NCBI GenBank assembly: GCA_964203655.1
Contig: CAXNMJ010000004.1
Coordinates: 141,917-205,916, forward strand
Source of the DNA: BACL27 sp947488385
GTDB lineage: Bacteria; Actinomycetota; Acidimicrobiia; Acidimicrobiales; Ilumatobacteraceae
DNA length: 64,000 bases
Reading direction: 5' to 3'
Shown here: piece after piece, positions 26,427-36,298 of the stretch
Numbering within the stretch: position 1 is the first letter of the stretch
Layout of the letters: every line of letters starts with the position of its first letter
The notes under the pieces: generated by a model
Seen by the model: only the letters and a program-made list of their open reading frames with translations
What the model was told of the DNA's origin: nothing
Databases searched by the model: none
Translations under genes and position numbers: made by a program

Positions 26427-27622
26427 GGTATATCGTGCCACGGCTTGTCGCGATCAACTCGCACATCGCCAGGCAAACCAAGAATTCGCTCACCCAAAAT
26501 ATTTTTCATAACTTCGGTCGTTCCACCTTCAATACTGTTGGCGCGACTACGTAAAAAAGCTTTCGGCACTGAGTCGAAACTCATTGCCGTTTCTGGTCGC
26601 ACCATTTCGTAGCTGCCGTAAAGCATTCCGTTTGCGCCGAGCAAGTCGACACAAAATTCATAAGTATCTTTGTTCAATTCGGCACTGGCAACTTTGCCGA
26701 TAGATCCTTCGGGTCCAGGCGTACCCATGCGACGATTTTGTCCCGCACGAATGTTCGTCAATCGCAACACCTCGGCTTTGATCCACAACTTCATTAACTC
26801 GTCTTGTGTGGCGCTCGATCGTTCGGCTTTCGGCAATGATTGCCAAATTTTGATCGCTTCTCGAATCGGCCCAGTTGCTTTTTTCGGAATCGCGCCGCCG
26901 ATCGCAACACGCTCGTTCATAAGAGTTGTCAAACTGACTCGCCAGCCGTCGCCCGCGCCACCCAAAGTGTCTTTGAAAGGAACTCGAACATCGGTGAAAT
27001 AAACCTCGTTGAATTCAGCCTCACCTGTCATCTGACGAAGTGGTCGCACTTCAACACCTGGGGCTTGCATGTCGACAATTAACGCTGTCAGGCCTGCGTG
27101 CTTCACTGCTTGTGGGTCAGTTCGTACTACCAGCAAGCCAAAGCGCGACAAGTGCGCGAGAGTTGTCCAAACTTTTTGACCGTTGACAATCCACTCTTCG
27201 CCGTCGAGCACACCTTTTGCCGAAAGACCTGCGAAATCTGAACCAGAGCCTGGCTCTGAAAACAGCTGACACCAGATTTCTTCTCCAGTGAACAACGGAC
27301 GCAAATAGCGCTGAATCTGATCTGGGGTTCCCCACTGAGCGATTGTTGGCGCGCACATTCCGTAACCAATTGGGTTGCGCATGTAACTAGACGGTCCAGA
27401 TGACGCCGCAATAACTTCGTTGACAATTTTTTGGTGCTTTGGTGATGCGCCGAGCCCACCGTAACCAACTGGAAAATGAACCCACGCCAAACCCGCGTCA
27501 TACTGTGCGCCTAAAAATTCGACGGGCTTGGTCTTGCTCGGCGGAAAGCTAGCCACCAACTTGGCGGCAAGTTCAGCGACATCTTTTTCGTCAACAATGT
27601 TTTCTACTTCAATAATTGCCAC
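26417..27622 (-). CDS. Acyl-CoA dehydrogenase family protein
   Basis: A flavoprotein that introduces a double bond into acyl-CoA. Visible are the FAD/substrate segment CQLFSEPGSGSDFAG near residue 137, the VWTTLAH segment, the MTGEAEFNEVYFTDV strand, and IEGGTTEVMKNILGERILG at the C-terminus, typical for the family. The 401-residue length is normal. The catalytic base and chain-length preference cannot be assigned safely. It is divergent from the acyl-CoA synthetase gene, and the two may serve the same acyl substrate. Confidence 0.92.
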   Translation of the reverse strand: MAIIEVENIVDEKDVAELAAKLVASFPPSKTKPVEFLGAQYDAGLAWVHFPVGYGGLGASPKHQKIVNEVIAASSGPSSYMRNPIGYGMCAPTIAQWGTPDQIQRYLRPLFTGEEIWCQLFSEPGSGSDFAGLSAKGVLDGEEWIVNGQKVWTTLAHLSRFGLLVVRTDPQAVKHAGLTALIVDMQAPGVEVRPLRQMTGEAEFNEVYFTDVRVPFKDTLGGAGDGWRVSLTTLMNERVAIGGAIPKKATGPIREAIKIWQSLPKAERSSATQDELMKLWIKAEVLRLTNIRAGQNRRMGTPGPEGSIGKVASAELNKDTYEFCVDLLGANGMLYGSYEMVRPETAMSFDSVPKAFLRSRANSIEGGTTEVMKNILGERILGLPGDVRVDRDKPWHDIPRN

Positions 27623-27710
27623 GGTTCTCTCCAGTGATCTCGCAATAACGCGAAAGTAAAGCCAATCTAGTGGTTCGCTAATTCCGTTTAAAACCGACTA
27701 GTTTTCAATC

Positions 27711-29265
27711 ATGTTTCCAGGTGCGATTGCACAAGAGGCCCCCGATCGCCCAGCTGTAATCATGGCGACGACTGGGCAAGTTATAACTTTCGCCCAACTC
27801 GACGCAGCAGCCAATCGCCTTAGCCATGTGTTGCGCGAAGCCGGTTTGGTTGCTGGGGATCACATTGCGTTTTGTCTTGAAAATCATCCGCGCTACTTCG
27901 AGATTTTATGGGGATGCCACTATGCAGGACTCATCTATACAGCGTGCTCTTCGCGACTCACCACCGATGAGTTGAGCTACATCATCAATGATTGCGGTGC
28001 TAAAGCTTTTATCACTAGCAAGTACAAAACCGAACAGGCGCAGCAAGTTGTTGCGACGACTCCGAACGTTGGTTTGCGTTTGATGCTTGACGGCGTTATC
28101 GACAAGTACGACTCGTATGAAAGCGTTGTAGATAAAGCACCAAAGACACCACTCGAGAACCGTGTCGACGGCGTTGACATGCTTTATTCGAGTGGTACAA
28201 CGGGCAGACCTAAGGGCATCAAACTCGGTCTGTCAATGAGCCCACTTGGAACACCAACTTCGCTCAGCGCACTTTGCGGCATGTTGTTCGGTATCGACAA
28301 AGACGCAACATATCTTTCACCCGCGCCGCTCTACCACGCAGCGCCGCTGCGATTCACGATGACTACACATCGCCTTGGCGGCACGGCAATCATTATGGAG
28401 CACTTCGATCCCGAAGAATATTTGCGGCTTGTTCAAAAACATAAAGTTACGCACTCACAACTTGTGCCGACGATGTTTGTGCGAATGCTGAAACTCGACG
28501 ATGAGTTGCGTACAAAGTACGACACGTCAAGTTTGAAGTGTGCGATTCATGCCGCGGCGCCGTGCCCGATTGAAGTAAAGAAAAAGATGATCGGTTGGTG
28601 GGGTCCGATTATTCATGAGTATTACGCAGGCAGCGAAGGCAACGGTTTTGTGTATTGCAACTCAGAGCAGTGGCTCGCCCACCCAGGCACTGTGGGTGTC
28701 GCGATAAACGCAACGGTGCATATCTGTGGTGACGATGGTCAAGAACTGCCAATCAACGAATCAGGAACTGTTTATTTCGAAAGCAAGGTTGACTTCGAAT
28801 ATCACAACGACCCAGAAAAGACGAAAGAGCTCGCGCGACCCACTGGGTCGTGGCTGGACAACCCTCGGTGATGTGGGTTATCTAGATCAAGACAACTTTC
28901 TCTATCTAACCGACAGAAAAGCATTCATGATCATTTCGGGTGGCGTCAATATTTACCCGCAAGAGTCAGAGAATGTTTTGATTAATCATCCAAAGGTTGT
29001 TGACGTCGCCGTGTTTGGTATTCCGAACGACGAATTCGGCGAAGAGGTCAAAGCAGTTGTGCAACCGGTGACTATGCCAAAGAATCAAGCCGAGGCTGAT
29101 CAGCTCGAAGCCGAACTCAAAAACTTCTGTCGCGAAACTCTTGCGGCTCTCAAGTGCCCGCGCTCGATTGATTTTCGCGCCGAACTACCTCGCCATCCGA
29201 CAGGCAAACTTTATAAACGTCTGTTGAAAGACGAATATTGGAAGAACTCGGGTCGCGCGATCTAA
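27711..29265 (+). CDS. Acyl-CoA synthetase (AMP-forming), reading frame broken
   Basis: An adenylate-forming ligase that activates a carboxylic acid to its CoA thioester. The first frame (27711-28871) has the P-loop YSSGTTGRPKG near residue 165 and HEYYAGSEGNG. The second frame has GWTTLGDVGYL, the LTDRKAFMIISGGVNIYPQE hinge (20 residues) and PTGKLYKR with the catalytic lysine. Removing one base near the CCC at 28839-28841 joins them into a roughly 518-residue protein, a normal length. Both halves are well conserved, so a recent mutation or sequencing insertion is likely. Confidence 0.9.
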
Positions 29266-29293
29266 CCGACCGCTGATTTCGAAAATAGCTGTC

Positions 29294-30055
29294 GTGCTTC
29301 ATCCGTTTTTAAAACATCAAGCACCAATCGCTTTCGCACACCGTGGTGGCGCGAGTGACGCCCCCGAAAATACGATGCCGGCTTTTCAGCGCGCCGTAGA
29401 TCTGGGATACATATATATGGAGACCGACGTGCATGTGACGCGGGATGGCAAGCTTCTCGCCTTCCACGACGACGATCTTTCACGCACCTGCGGAATTCAG
29501 GGACTCATCAGCGAACTTGACTTTGCCGAGGTTTCGCAAGCTCGCGTTAACGGCACCGAGCCGATTCCGTTACTTGAAGATCTCATAGCTACGTGGCCGA
29601 ATGTGCACCTCAACATCGATTGCAAGTCAGATCAAGCGTTGCAACCACTAGAAGCGCGTCTTGCGAAGGGCGATCTATTCGACCGTGTCTGCATCGGATC
29701 GTTTAGTGATAAGCGCCTCAATCACTTGCGCGACACGTTTGGTGAAAAACTTTGCACTTCAATGGGGCCACGTGATGTAACCAAGTTGAGGCTCGGCAGT
29801 TGGGTCAGAACCACTGGCAAATTTCGAAACATTCACGCTGCCCAAGTACCCGTGAGCCAGGGGCCCCTCACAATCGTGGACAAGACATTTGTTGAAGCCG
29901 CCCATCGTGCCGAATTACAGGTTCACGTCTGGACCATCGACGACCCCATTGAAATGAAGCGTTTATTAGACCTAGGCGTAGACGGCATCATGACCGACCG
30001 ACCTGAAATTTTAAAAAAAGTAATGCAAGATAATTCGTGCTGGCATGGCAACTGA
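29294..30055 (+). CDS. Glycerophosphodiester phosphodiesterase
   Basis: A TIM-barrel enzyme that releases glycerol-3-phosphate and an alcohol from deacylated phospholipids. Motifs are AHRGGASDAPENT near residue 14 with the catalytic His, YMETDVHVTRDG and AFHDDDL with the second His. No signal peptide is seen, so it is cytoplasmic. The GTG 29294 start is used. It follows the acyl-CoA synthetase after 28 bases and ends 14 bases before the chosen luciferase-like start. Confidence 0.92.
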   Translation: MLHPFLKHQAPIAFAHRGGASDAPENTMPAFQRAVDLGYIYMETDVHVTRDGKLLAFHDDDLSRTCGIQGLISELDFAEVSQARVNGTEPIPLLEDLIATWPNVHLNIDCKSDQALQPLEARLAKGDLFDRVCIGSFSDKRLNHLRDTFGEKLCTSMGPRDVTKLRLGSWVRTTGKFRNIHAAQVPVSQGPLTIVDKTFVEAAHRAELQVHVWTIDDPIEMKRLLDLGVDGIMTDRPEILKKVMQDNSCWHGN

Positions 30056-30069
30056 GGTATTCTGACCAA

Positions 30070-31257
30070 ATGAGAGTTGACGCAAACTTCTTTTGTACGG
30101 TCCCAATGGATGACGCTGGCAAAGTAGCGCCAACTTCACGTCGCTACGGCAACGACAGCGTGATCGAGTGCTACAAGAATCTCGTCGCGTGGGCCAAGAC
30201 TGCCGAAGAAGTCGGCATCGACACAATGTGGCTAACCGAGCATCACTTTCAATACGAAGGTTACGAAGTCTTGCCTAACTTGATTCAGTTCGGTCAGCAC
30301 CTCACTAGCGTCACAAAAAATCTGCGGCTCGGCCAGATGTTCAATGTTGTACCTCAGTGGCACCCGCTAAGACTTGCCGAAGATTTTGCTCTCGCTGACA
30401 TCGTCACCGGCGGTCGCATGGAATTCGGCGTGGGTCGTGGCACCGTTCCGCGCGAAGCTTGGAGCCTCGGCACAGTTGTTGCTTCTGGCGACAACGCAAT
30501 GAGCGCTGAACATGACCGTATTAACCGAGAGATTTTTGAAGAGAGTCTTGAAGTAATCAAACTCGCTTGGTACAACGAGAGGTTCTCGTATCGCGGAAAG
30601 CATTTTGTTTATCCACCCGACGAGATACCAGATCGTGGCAGTTACGTCGACGACCTAACTCTGATTCCAAAACCGTTGCGTCATGTAGATGTTTACCAGC
30701 CAGTGACTTCGCCTGAGACAATCGAATACGTTCCGCGAGTTGGCCACAAAGCGATTTATTGGCTTCAAAATGCTGATAGCCAAAAACAGAAGTGGGATCG
30801 CTACGCCGAAATTCGTGAAGAGATGGGTCAACCAGTAGCCCCCGGTGAAGACCGAACTCTTGTAATGAACATTCACGTAGCCAAGACTCGCGAGAAAGCG
30901 ATGATCAAAGGCAAACCAGGCCACGACGAATTCGCAAACTTTTTGTCGCCCTACGGTCGATTCTCTTCATATCGAAACCCAGATGGCAGCAAAGTCGCAT
31001 TCAATCACTGCCCTACTGTTCAAGAGTCAGTCGACCAGAAAATTCAAATCATTGGTTCGATCGACGACGCGGTCGACACACTCGGTTTTTGGCGCGACCT
31101 ACTTGATCTCAAGAACATTTGCTTCTTCTTTGATTTTCCAGGCTTGACTCGAGAAGAGATGTCAGAGCAAATGCACCTCGTGACTGAAGAAGTGTTTCCA
31201 AAACTTGGCGAAAAAGTTGAACGTCGACCATTGCCAAATCTTGAGCCACTGCTCTAG
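30070..31257 (+). CDS. Luciferase-like (LLM-class) flavin-dependent monooxygenase
   Basis: A TIM-barrel FMNH2-dependent oxygenase. Seen are the N-terminal strand, MWLTEHHF near residue 50, the RLGQMFNVVPQWHPLRLAED segment (20 residues) and GGRMEFGVGRGT near residue 115, all family features. About 395 residues. I chose ATG 30070, which has GAGG 14 bases upstream; the open frame extends back to a GTG at 30037 inside the previous gene. Its neighbours are a cytosine-deaminase-like amidohydrolase and an ABC importer, suggesting oxidation of an imported compound; this is inference. Confidence 0.9.
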   Translation: MRVDANFFCTVPMDDAGKVAPTSRRYGNDSVIECYKNLVAWAKTAEEVGIDTMWLTEHHFQYEGYEVLPNLIQFGQHLTSVTKNLRLGQMFNVVPQWHPLRLAEDFALADIVTGGRMEFGVGRGTVPREAWSLGTVVASGDNAMSAEHDRINREIFEESLEVIKLAWYNERFSYRGKHFVYPPDEIPDRGSYVDDLTLIPKPLRHVDVYQPVTSPETIEYVPRVGHKAIYWLQNADSQKQKWDRYAEIREEMGQPVAPGEDRTLVMNIHVAKTREKAMIKGKPGHDEFANFLSPYGRFSSYRNPDGSKVAFNHCPTVQESVDQKIQIIGSIDDAVDTLGFWRDLLDLKNICFFFDFPGLTREEMSEQMHLVTEEVFPKLGEKVERRPLPNLEPLL

Positions 31258-31287
31258 ATTCTCAAAACACTTGTGCATTGGTGAGCA

Positions 31288-32511
31288 ATGCTGATTAGAA
31301 ATTGTTCTCTGCAAACTAAATCTGGTCGTTTTAATGTTCGAATTTCAGGCGACAAGATAACTGAAATCACCGAGTACTCTGCTTCGCTCGAGCCTCAAAC
31401 GAACGAAGAAGTTTTTGAAGCCGATGGCGCCTTATTGACTTCAGCCTTGGCAGAACCGCACGCCCACCTCGACAAAGCTTTTTTGTCAGAGCGAATCGCC
31501 AACCCCACAGGCGACCTAATGGGTGCGATAAACGCCATGGAATCAAACCGACACTTGATCACAGTTGCCGACACAATTGAGCGTGCCGAACGTGCGGTTC
31601 GATTGATGGCCAGCAACGGTGTAACGGCAATTCGTACCCACGCCGACGTCACCGAATGGAATTCGCTCGATGCAGTCGAAGCATTGATCGAAGTACGCAA
31701 CCGAACTAAAAATCTCGTTGATCTTCAAATTTGTGCCCTACTTGGCTGGCCGCTCTCTGGCGATAGTGGCAAACCAAACATTCAACTTGGTCGCCGAGCA
31801 CTTGAAATGGGAGCCGATATTTTGGGCGGTTGCCCTCATCTTGATGTTGATCCGATTGGTGCAAACATCGCGTTGTTAGAACTTGCTGGTGAACTTGATT
31901 GCAATCTTGATCTGCACACCGACGAACATACCGATGTGAACCGACTTTCACTTGAAGATTTGGCTGAGCGTGTGGTCGCAACCGGCTTTTCAAACTCTGT
32001 AACTGCAAGTCACTGCGTGAGCCTCGGAATGCAAAGTCATGACACCCAACAACGTGTCAGCGAAAAAGTTGCTCATGCCAAAATTGGCGTAGTCGCTCTG
32101 CCGCATACAAATCTTTTTCTGCAAGGCCGAGATACACACAGCGCCCCACCACGTGGCATGACGGCGATCGCTGCTCTCCGTCGGGCAGGTGTGCGTGTAG
32201 CCGTCGGAGCAGACAACCTTCAAGACCCGTTTAATCCGATCGGCCGTGGCGATCCGCTTGAAAGCGCTGGCCTCGCAATTCTTGTCGCGCATCAGTTGCC
32301 AGAAGACGCTTTTCTCAGTGTTTCATCAATTGCTCGAGACGTCATGGGGCTCGCCGACGCGACCCCAAAAGTTGGGTCAATCGCCGACCTGATGCTGACC
32401 CCGTCGGCGACAATTCGCGAAGCGATCGCTAGCGCACCGCCGAGAACTCTTGTTATCCGCCGATGGCCAAGTCACCGTTTCGCGTTTGGCACAGTCCAAA
32501 CGATGAACTAA
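31288..32511 (+). CDS. Cytosine-deaminase-like metal-dependent amidohydrolase
   Basis: An amidohydrolase-superfamily enzyme of 407 residues. Metal-site and active-site stretches follow the CodA branch: PHAHLDKAF near residue 58, THADVT near 110, DLHTDEH near 210, ASHCVSLG near 240, and VGADNLQDPFNPIGRGDPLE near 310, matching the deaminase GSDN..DPF pattern. Cytosine deaminase or hydrolysis of another N-heterocycle is possible. It lies between the luciferase-like oxygenase and an ABC importer, so its substrate is probably what the importer brings in. Confidence 0.85.
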   Translation: MLIRNCSLQTKSGRFNVRISGDKITEITEYSASLEPQTNEEVFEADGALLTSALAEPHAHLDKAFLSERIANPTGDLMGAINAMESNRHLITVADTIERAERAVRLMASNGVTAIRTHADVTEWNSLDAVEALIEVRNRTKNLVDLQICALLGWPLSGDSGKPNIQLGRRALEMGADILGGCPHLDVDPIGANIALLELAGELDCNLDLHTDEHTDVNRLSLEDLAERVVATGFSNSVTASHCVSLGMQSHDTQQRVSEKVAHAKIGVVALPHTNLFLQGRDTHSAPPRGMTAIAALRRAGVRVAVGADNLQDPFNPIGRGDPLESAGLAILVAHQLPEDAFLSVSSIARDVMGLADATPKVGSIADLMLTPSATIREAIASAPPRTLVIRRWPSHRFAFGTVQTMN

Positions 32512-32520
32512 TCTCAACAC

Positions 32521-33255
32521 GTGGCTGGGGCACTGGGGTTCAACAACGTCGGCATGACGTTTCCCGACGGCACCAAAGCTCTTGGCGGCGTATCTTTCGA
32601 TATCAACCTGGGTGAATTTGTAACTGTCGTCGGGCCTTCTGGCTGCGGTAAGTCGACCCTTCTTCGAATCGCTTCAAATCTTGAAACTGAGACCGAAGGC
32701 AAGTGCGAAGTTGATCGCAACAGCATCGGCTATGTGTTTCAAGACGCGACGCTTCTTCCATGGCGCAACGTTCGCAAAAATATTGAACTGATCGCCGAAT
32801 TGCATGGCATAGAACCAGCCGAGCGGGCCAAACTTGCACAAGATGCAATCAATCTTGTGGGATTAACCGGCTTTGAAGAAAAATACCCGCGTCAGCTTTC
32901 TGGTGGCATGCGCATGCGCGCTTCGCTTGCCCGGTCACTGGTTATGAAACCACGTGTGTTCTTGTTTGACGAGCCGTTTGGTGCACTCGACGAAATCACC
33001 CGTGAAAGACTTAACGACGAATTGTTGAGATTGTTTCAACTCGAGGGCTTCGCTGGTTTGTTCATTACCCACTCGATTTCCGAGGCTGTATACATGTCAA
33101 CCAAGGTTTTGGTGATGTCGGCCCGCCCCGGTCAGATTGTCGGCAGTTTTGATATTCCGTTTAGTTACCCCCGAACACACTCGCTGCGATACGAGCCGAA
33201 GTTTGCTGAGATCTGTGGCGAGGTATCGCTCGCTCTGCGCGGTGCACTTGTATGA
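32521..33255 (+). CDS. ABC transporter ATP-binding protein (nitrate/sulfonate/taurine type)
   Basis: The ATPase of an importer. Walker A is GPSGCGKST near residue 39, the Q-loop is YVFQDATLLPW, the signature is LSGGMRMRASLARSL near residue 128, and Walker B is VFLFDEPFGALDE. The sequence style is that of SsuB/TauB/ThiZ-type subunits. It starts at GTG 32521, nine bases after the amidohydrolase, and its TGA overlaps an ATG at 33252 (ATGA). Confidence 0.95.
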   Translation: MAGALGFNNVGMTFPDGTKALGGVSFDINLGEFVTVVGPSGCGKSTLLRIASNLETETEGKCEVDRNSIGYVFQDATLLPWRNVRKNIELIAELHGIEPAERAKLAQDAINLVGLTGFEEKYPRQLSGGMRMRASLARSLVMKPRVFLFDEPFGALDEITRERLNDELLRLFQLEGFAGLFITHSISEAVYMSTKVLVMSARPGQIVGSFDIPFSYPRTHSLRYEPKFAEICGEVSLALRGALV

Positions 33256-33267
33256 GCGGCTCAACTC

Positions 33268-34149
33268 TTGAAAGTGACAAATACGATCGATCAGTCTGCA
33301 CCTCCGAGTTTGCGTATCGATGATGCTCCTCGTGACGTAAAAGACCGCAACCTAATCAGCGACTTCGCTGGGCCAGTTGTGGTCTTTATCTTGTTTATCG
33401 GAACTTGGTATCTACTATCCACAACAGTTCTTCCGCCACAAAAGCGGTTTTTGTTGCCGACACCGCACCGCGTCGTTAACGAAGGATTCTTAACTTGGTC
33501 AGTTGGTGAACAACGAGGTTTGAAACCAATTCTGATCTCCCTTTGGGACTCGGTGAAGATCGCCGTGATTGGGCTCTTCATCACGATCATCATCGGCACC
33601 GCACTCGCAACACTCATGGCTACCCGCCGCTGGATGGAACGCGCAACATGGCCATATCTTGTCGCACTTCAATCTGCGCCGATTTTGGCGATGACGCCGC
33701 TGATTCGAGCTCTTATCGACGGCATTCAATTGCAAAGAATTCTTGTTGTCGTACTGATTGCTTTCTTTCCAATTGTTAACAACACACTCTTTGGCTTACT
33801 TTCTGTCGATACCAGTCAACACGAATTGTTCAGCCTGCATGGGGCCAGCAAGTTCACTCGTTTACGAAAACTTCAATTTCCTGCCGCAATGCCGAACATT
33901 TTTGTCGGCCTGCGTATCTCGGCAGGCCTGTCGGTCATCGGTGCGGTGGTTGGTGACTTCTACTTCCGTCAAGGCGGGGTCGTGGGTATAGGTGCACAGA
34001 TCGACATTTACCGTGGGCGCCTCTGGGGCGCCGAGCTTATTGCGGCCATTATCTTGGCCAGCATCTTTGGTCTGGTTGTGTTCATTCTTTTCGGTCTGCT
34101 TTCGAAAGTGGCGATCGGCAAGTGGCACACAACTACAAGAGGTCGGTGA
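33268..34149 (+). CDS. ABC transporter permease (binding-protein-dependent)
   Basis: The membrane subunit of the importer, with about six hydrophobic helices. The EAA-type loop appears as LFSLHGASKFTRLRKLQFPAAMPNIF near residue 190-215 (shown in part: HGASKFTRLRKLQFPAAMP). The first in-frame start is TTG 33268 or GTG 33274. An ATG at 33252, overlapping the upstream stop as ATGA, lies one frame away: removing one base near 33270 would extend the protein naturally from it. The real N-terminus is therefore uncertain. Confidence 0.9.
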   Translation: MKVTNTIDQSAPPSLRIDDAPRDVKDRNLISDFAGPVVVFILFIGTWYLLSTTVLPPQKRFLLPTPHRVVNEGFLTWSVGEQRGLKPILISLWDSVKIAVIGLFITIIIGTALATLMATRRWMERATWPYLVALQSAPILAMTPLIRALIDGIQLQRILVVVLIAFFPIVNNTLFGLLSVDTSQHELFSLHGASKFTRLRKLQFPAAMPNIFVGLRISAGLSVIGAVVGDFYFRQGGVVGIGAQIDIYRGRLWGAELIAAIILASIFGLVVFILFGLLSKVAIGKWHTTTRGR

Positions 34150-34254
34150 CGACATCTTGACGAAAAATAAACGGAAAACGAATAACGAAGAAGCGAATAT
34201 GAAGGATAATGAGTTGCAATTAATTCCAGCCCCAGACAACAACAGGAGAAAACA

Positions 34255-35430
34255 ATGAAGAGAAAAGCAACTGCACTCTTCGGTGCTCTGTGTTTAGTCA
34301 CTCTCGCCGCATGCGGTGGAAGCGACGACGCAGCAACCGAAGAAGTAACAGAAGAAACAACAGCACCAGAAGAATCAACCTCTGAGGTTGCATCGCTTGC
34401 TGGTGTCTGCCCAGAAACAATTACTTTCCAGACTGACTGGAACCCAGAATCAGAACACGGGTTCTTGTACAACATGGTTGGCGAAGGTTACGAAGTTGAC
34501 GCAGCAGGCCTTCGGGTCACCGGCGCCCTCGTATCCAAGGGTCAAGACACTGGTGTAAAAGTGCAGGTTCGCGCAGGTGGACCAGCCGTAGGTTTCACAT
34601 CACCAACATCGTTGATGTACTCGGATCCAGATATTTTCTTGGCTTTCGTTAGCACAGACGGTGCAGTGCAAGATTCAGGCGAGTTCCCAACAATGACTGT
34701 TGTGGCTCCGTTCAACATCAACCCACAGATCATCATGTGGGACCCAGCAACTTACCCAGACGTAAAAACAATTGCCGACCTCAAGGCAACTGGCGCGAAG
34801 GTTCGTTACTTCGGTGGTGCTGCATACATGGAGTACTTCACAGCCAATAACATTCTTGATTCAAAGCAAGTCGACGGCAACTACGACGGCACACCTGCCA
34901 ACTTCGTAGCTGACGGTGGCAAAGCTGCACAACAAGGATTCGCAACTTCAGAGCCGTACTACTACCAGAACGTTCTCACTGACTGGGCAAAACCAGTTGC
35001 ATATCAGACGATTCACGAAGCAGGCTGGACAGCATATGCTCAGTCACTTGGTGGAAAGCCAGATGTAGTGGCAGCGAACAAAGACTGCTTGAAGCTTCTT
35101 GTTCCAATGATTCAACAATCACAAGTTGACTACGTAACAGACCCATCACGTGCAAACGCATTGATCTTGGATCTTGTTGGTCAGTACAACAACGGTTGGT
35201 TGTATGACGCTGGTCAAGCTGCTGCAGCAGTTGAGTTGGGTCTTTCAAACGGCCTGATTGCCAATAGCCCAGACGGCACATTGGGAAGCTTCGACCTTGA
35301 GCGCGTAGAAGCGTTCATCGCCACAGCAGTACCGGTGTACACGAAGATCGGCGCGAAGATGCAAGAAGGTCTCACCGCTGCAGACATCGTGACAAACGAA
35401 TTTATTGATCCAACTATCGCATTGCCATAA
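34255..35430 (+). CDS. ABC transporter substrate-binding lipoprotein (NMT1/SsuA-like)
   Basis: The periplasmic-side binding protein of the importer. The signal peptide has a basic start (MKRKATALFGALCLV) and a lipobox LAAC with Cys20, followed by an acidic Thr/Glu linker to about residue 45, so it is an exported lipoprotein. The mature part resembles NMT1/THI5-like solute-binding proteins, including a two-lobe layout around VGFTSPTSLMY and VVAPFNINPQ. A strong AGGAG site precedes the ATG, and a strong hairpin terminator follows the stop. The ligand is unknown. Confidence 0.9.
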   Translation: MKRKATALFGALCLVTLAACGGSDDAATEEVTEETTAPEESTSEVASLAGVCPETITFQTDWNPESEHGFLYNMVGEGYEVDAAGLRVTGALVSKGQDTGVKVQVRAGGPAVGFTSPTSLMYSDPDIFLAFVSTDGAVQDSGEFPTMTVVAPFNINPQIIMWDPATYPDVKTIADLKATGAKVRYFGGAAYMEYFTANNILDSKQVDGNYDGTPANFVADGGKAAQQGFATSEPYYYQNVLTDWAKPVAYQTIHEAGWTAYAQSLGGKPDVVAANKDCLKLLVPMIQQSQVDYVTDPSRANALILDLVGQYNNGWLYDAGQAAAAVELGLSNGLIANSPDGTLGSFDLERVEAFIATAVPVYTKIGAKMQEGLTAADIVTNEFIDPTIALP

Positions 35431-35454
35431 CGATCAATAACTAAGAATTGATAC

Positions 35455-35480
35455 CTCGGGGGGCGTTCGCGCCCCCCGAG
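35455..35480 (+). terminator. Strong intrinsic-type terminator after the ABC importer genes
   Basis: CTCGGGGGGCG and CGCCCCCCGAG form a perfect 11-bp stem around TTCG, followed by TGTCATTT. It lies 24 bases after the binding-protein stop and 20 bases before the convergent creatininase-like stop, so it may serve both strands. Confidence 0.8.
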
Positions 35481-35500
35481 TGTCATTTACGGGTTTAAAT

Positions 35501-36280
35501 TTATTTACCGAAGTTGAATGTTGAAACTTCAGCAAGTGCGTCAGCGAAGTTTTGAACCGCAGATTTAAACATGCGAGCGCCCATCTCGGCTGTGGCAAAC
35601 GTCGGGTCGCCGATGTGGCCTTCGACAAAAAAGTCGTTCGAGAGCCAACCGAAACTCACAGAGCCGCCAAAACGAACATGTTTGTTCATGGCCATCTTTT
35701 CTGGAATGCGTCGAACAGCCTTAGACATGTCAACCAAATCTGGACGTAGGTGCAACATCACCGATGTCTCATCGGTGCCACCGTGAATACCCATGCCGAG
35801 TTCACTCTCAGCAGAGCCGCCACCTTGATCTGGTGGCATTGACGGATGGGCCGTAAAGGTTTGCAATCCGTAGTTCAGGCGCAATTCTCGATTCACAACA
35901 TTTAACAAAGCCGAGTTGCCACCATGCCCGTTTAAGAAAACAAGTTTTTGGGCATTCGTTCGCGAAACGCACCTACCGATGTCGTCAAGCACACTCAACA
36001 TCGTGGTTGCCGAAAGCCAGATTGTGCCTGGTGCCCAGGCGTGTTCATTTGACTTCGTATAAGTCAGAGTTGGCAACAGCCAAACATCAAGTGACTCGCC
36101 CACTTTTTCAACTGCTGCTTCGGCAACTGCCGTAGCAACTACTTCGTCGGTGTTGAACGGTAAGTGTGGACCGTGTTGCTCAATTGCACCAAGTGGTTGC
36201 ACGAAAATCGATCGCGAGGTGATCTTGCTCGCGACATCGGGCCCGCGAAGGTCACCAAGCCGTCTTATCGCTTTAGACAT
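35501..36280 (-). CDS. Creatininase-family amidohydrolase
   Basis: A metal-dependent amidase of the creatininase/MftE/FAPy-hydrolase family. The metal-site motifs are LGAIEQHGPHLPFNTDE near residue 27, NGHGGNSALLN near residue 118 and GGTDETS near residue 170. The open frame starts at 36364, but ATG 36280 (MSKAIRRLGDL) fits the family length and avoids overlap with the divergent FAD oxidoreductase. It is convergent with the ABC importer, and a shared pathway with the cytosine-deaminase-like gene is plausible but unproven. Confidence 0.87.
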   Translation of the reverse strand: MSKAIRRLGDLRGPDVASKITSRSIFVQPLGAIEQHGPHLPFNTDEVVATAVAEAAVEKVGESLDVWLLPTLTYTKSNEHAWAPGTIWLSATTMLSVLDDIGRCVSRTNAQKLVFLNGHGGNSALLNVVNRELRLNYGLQTFTAHPSMPPDQGGGSAESELGMGIHGGTDETSVMLHLRPDLVDMSKAVRRIPEKMAMNKHVRFGGSVSFGWLSNDFFVEGHIGDPTFATAEMGARMFKSAVQNFADALAEVSTFNFGK

Positions 36281-36298
36281 GGCATCAACACTATCTAA

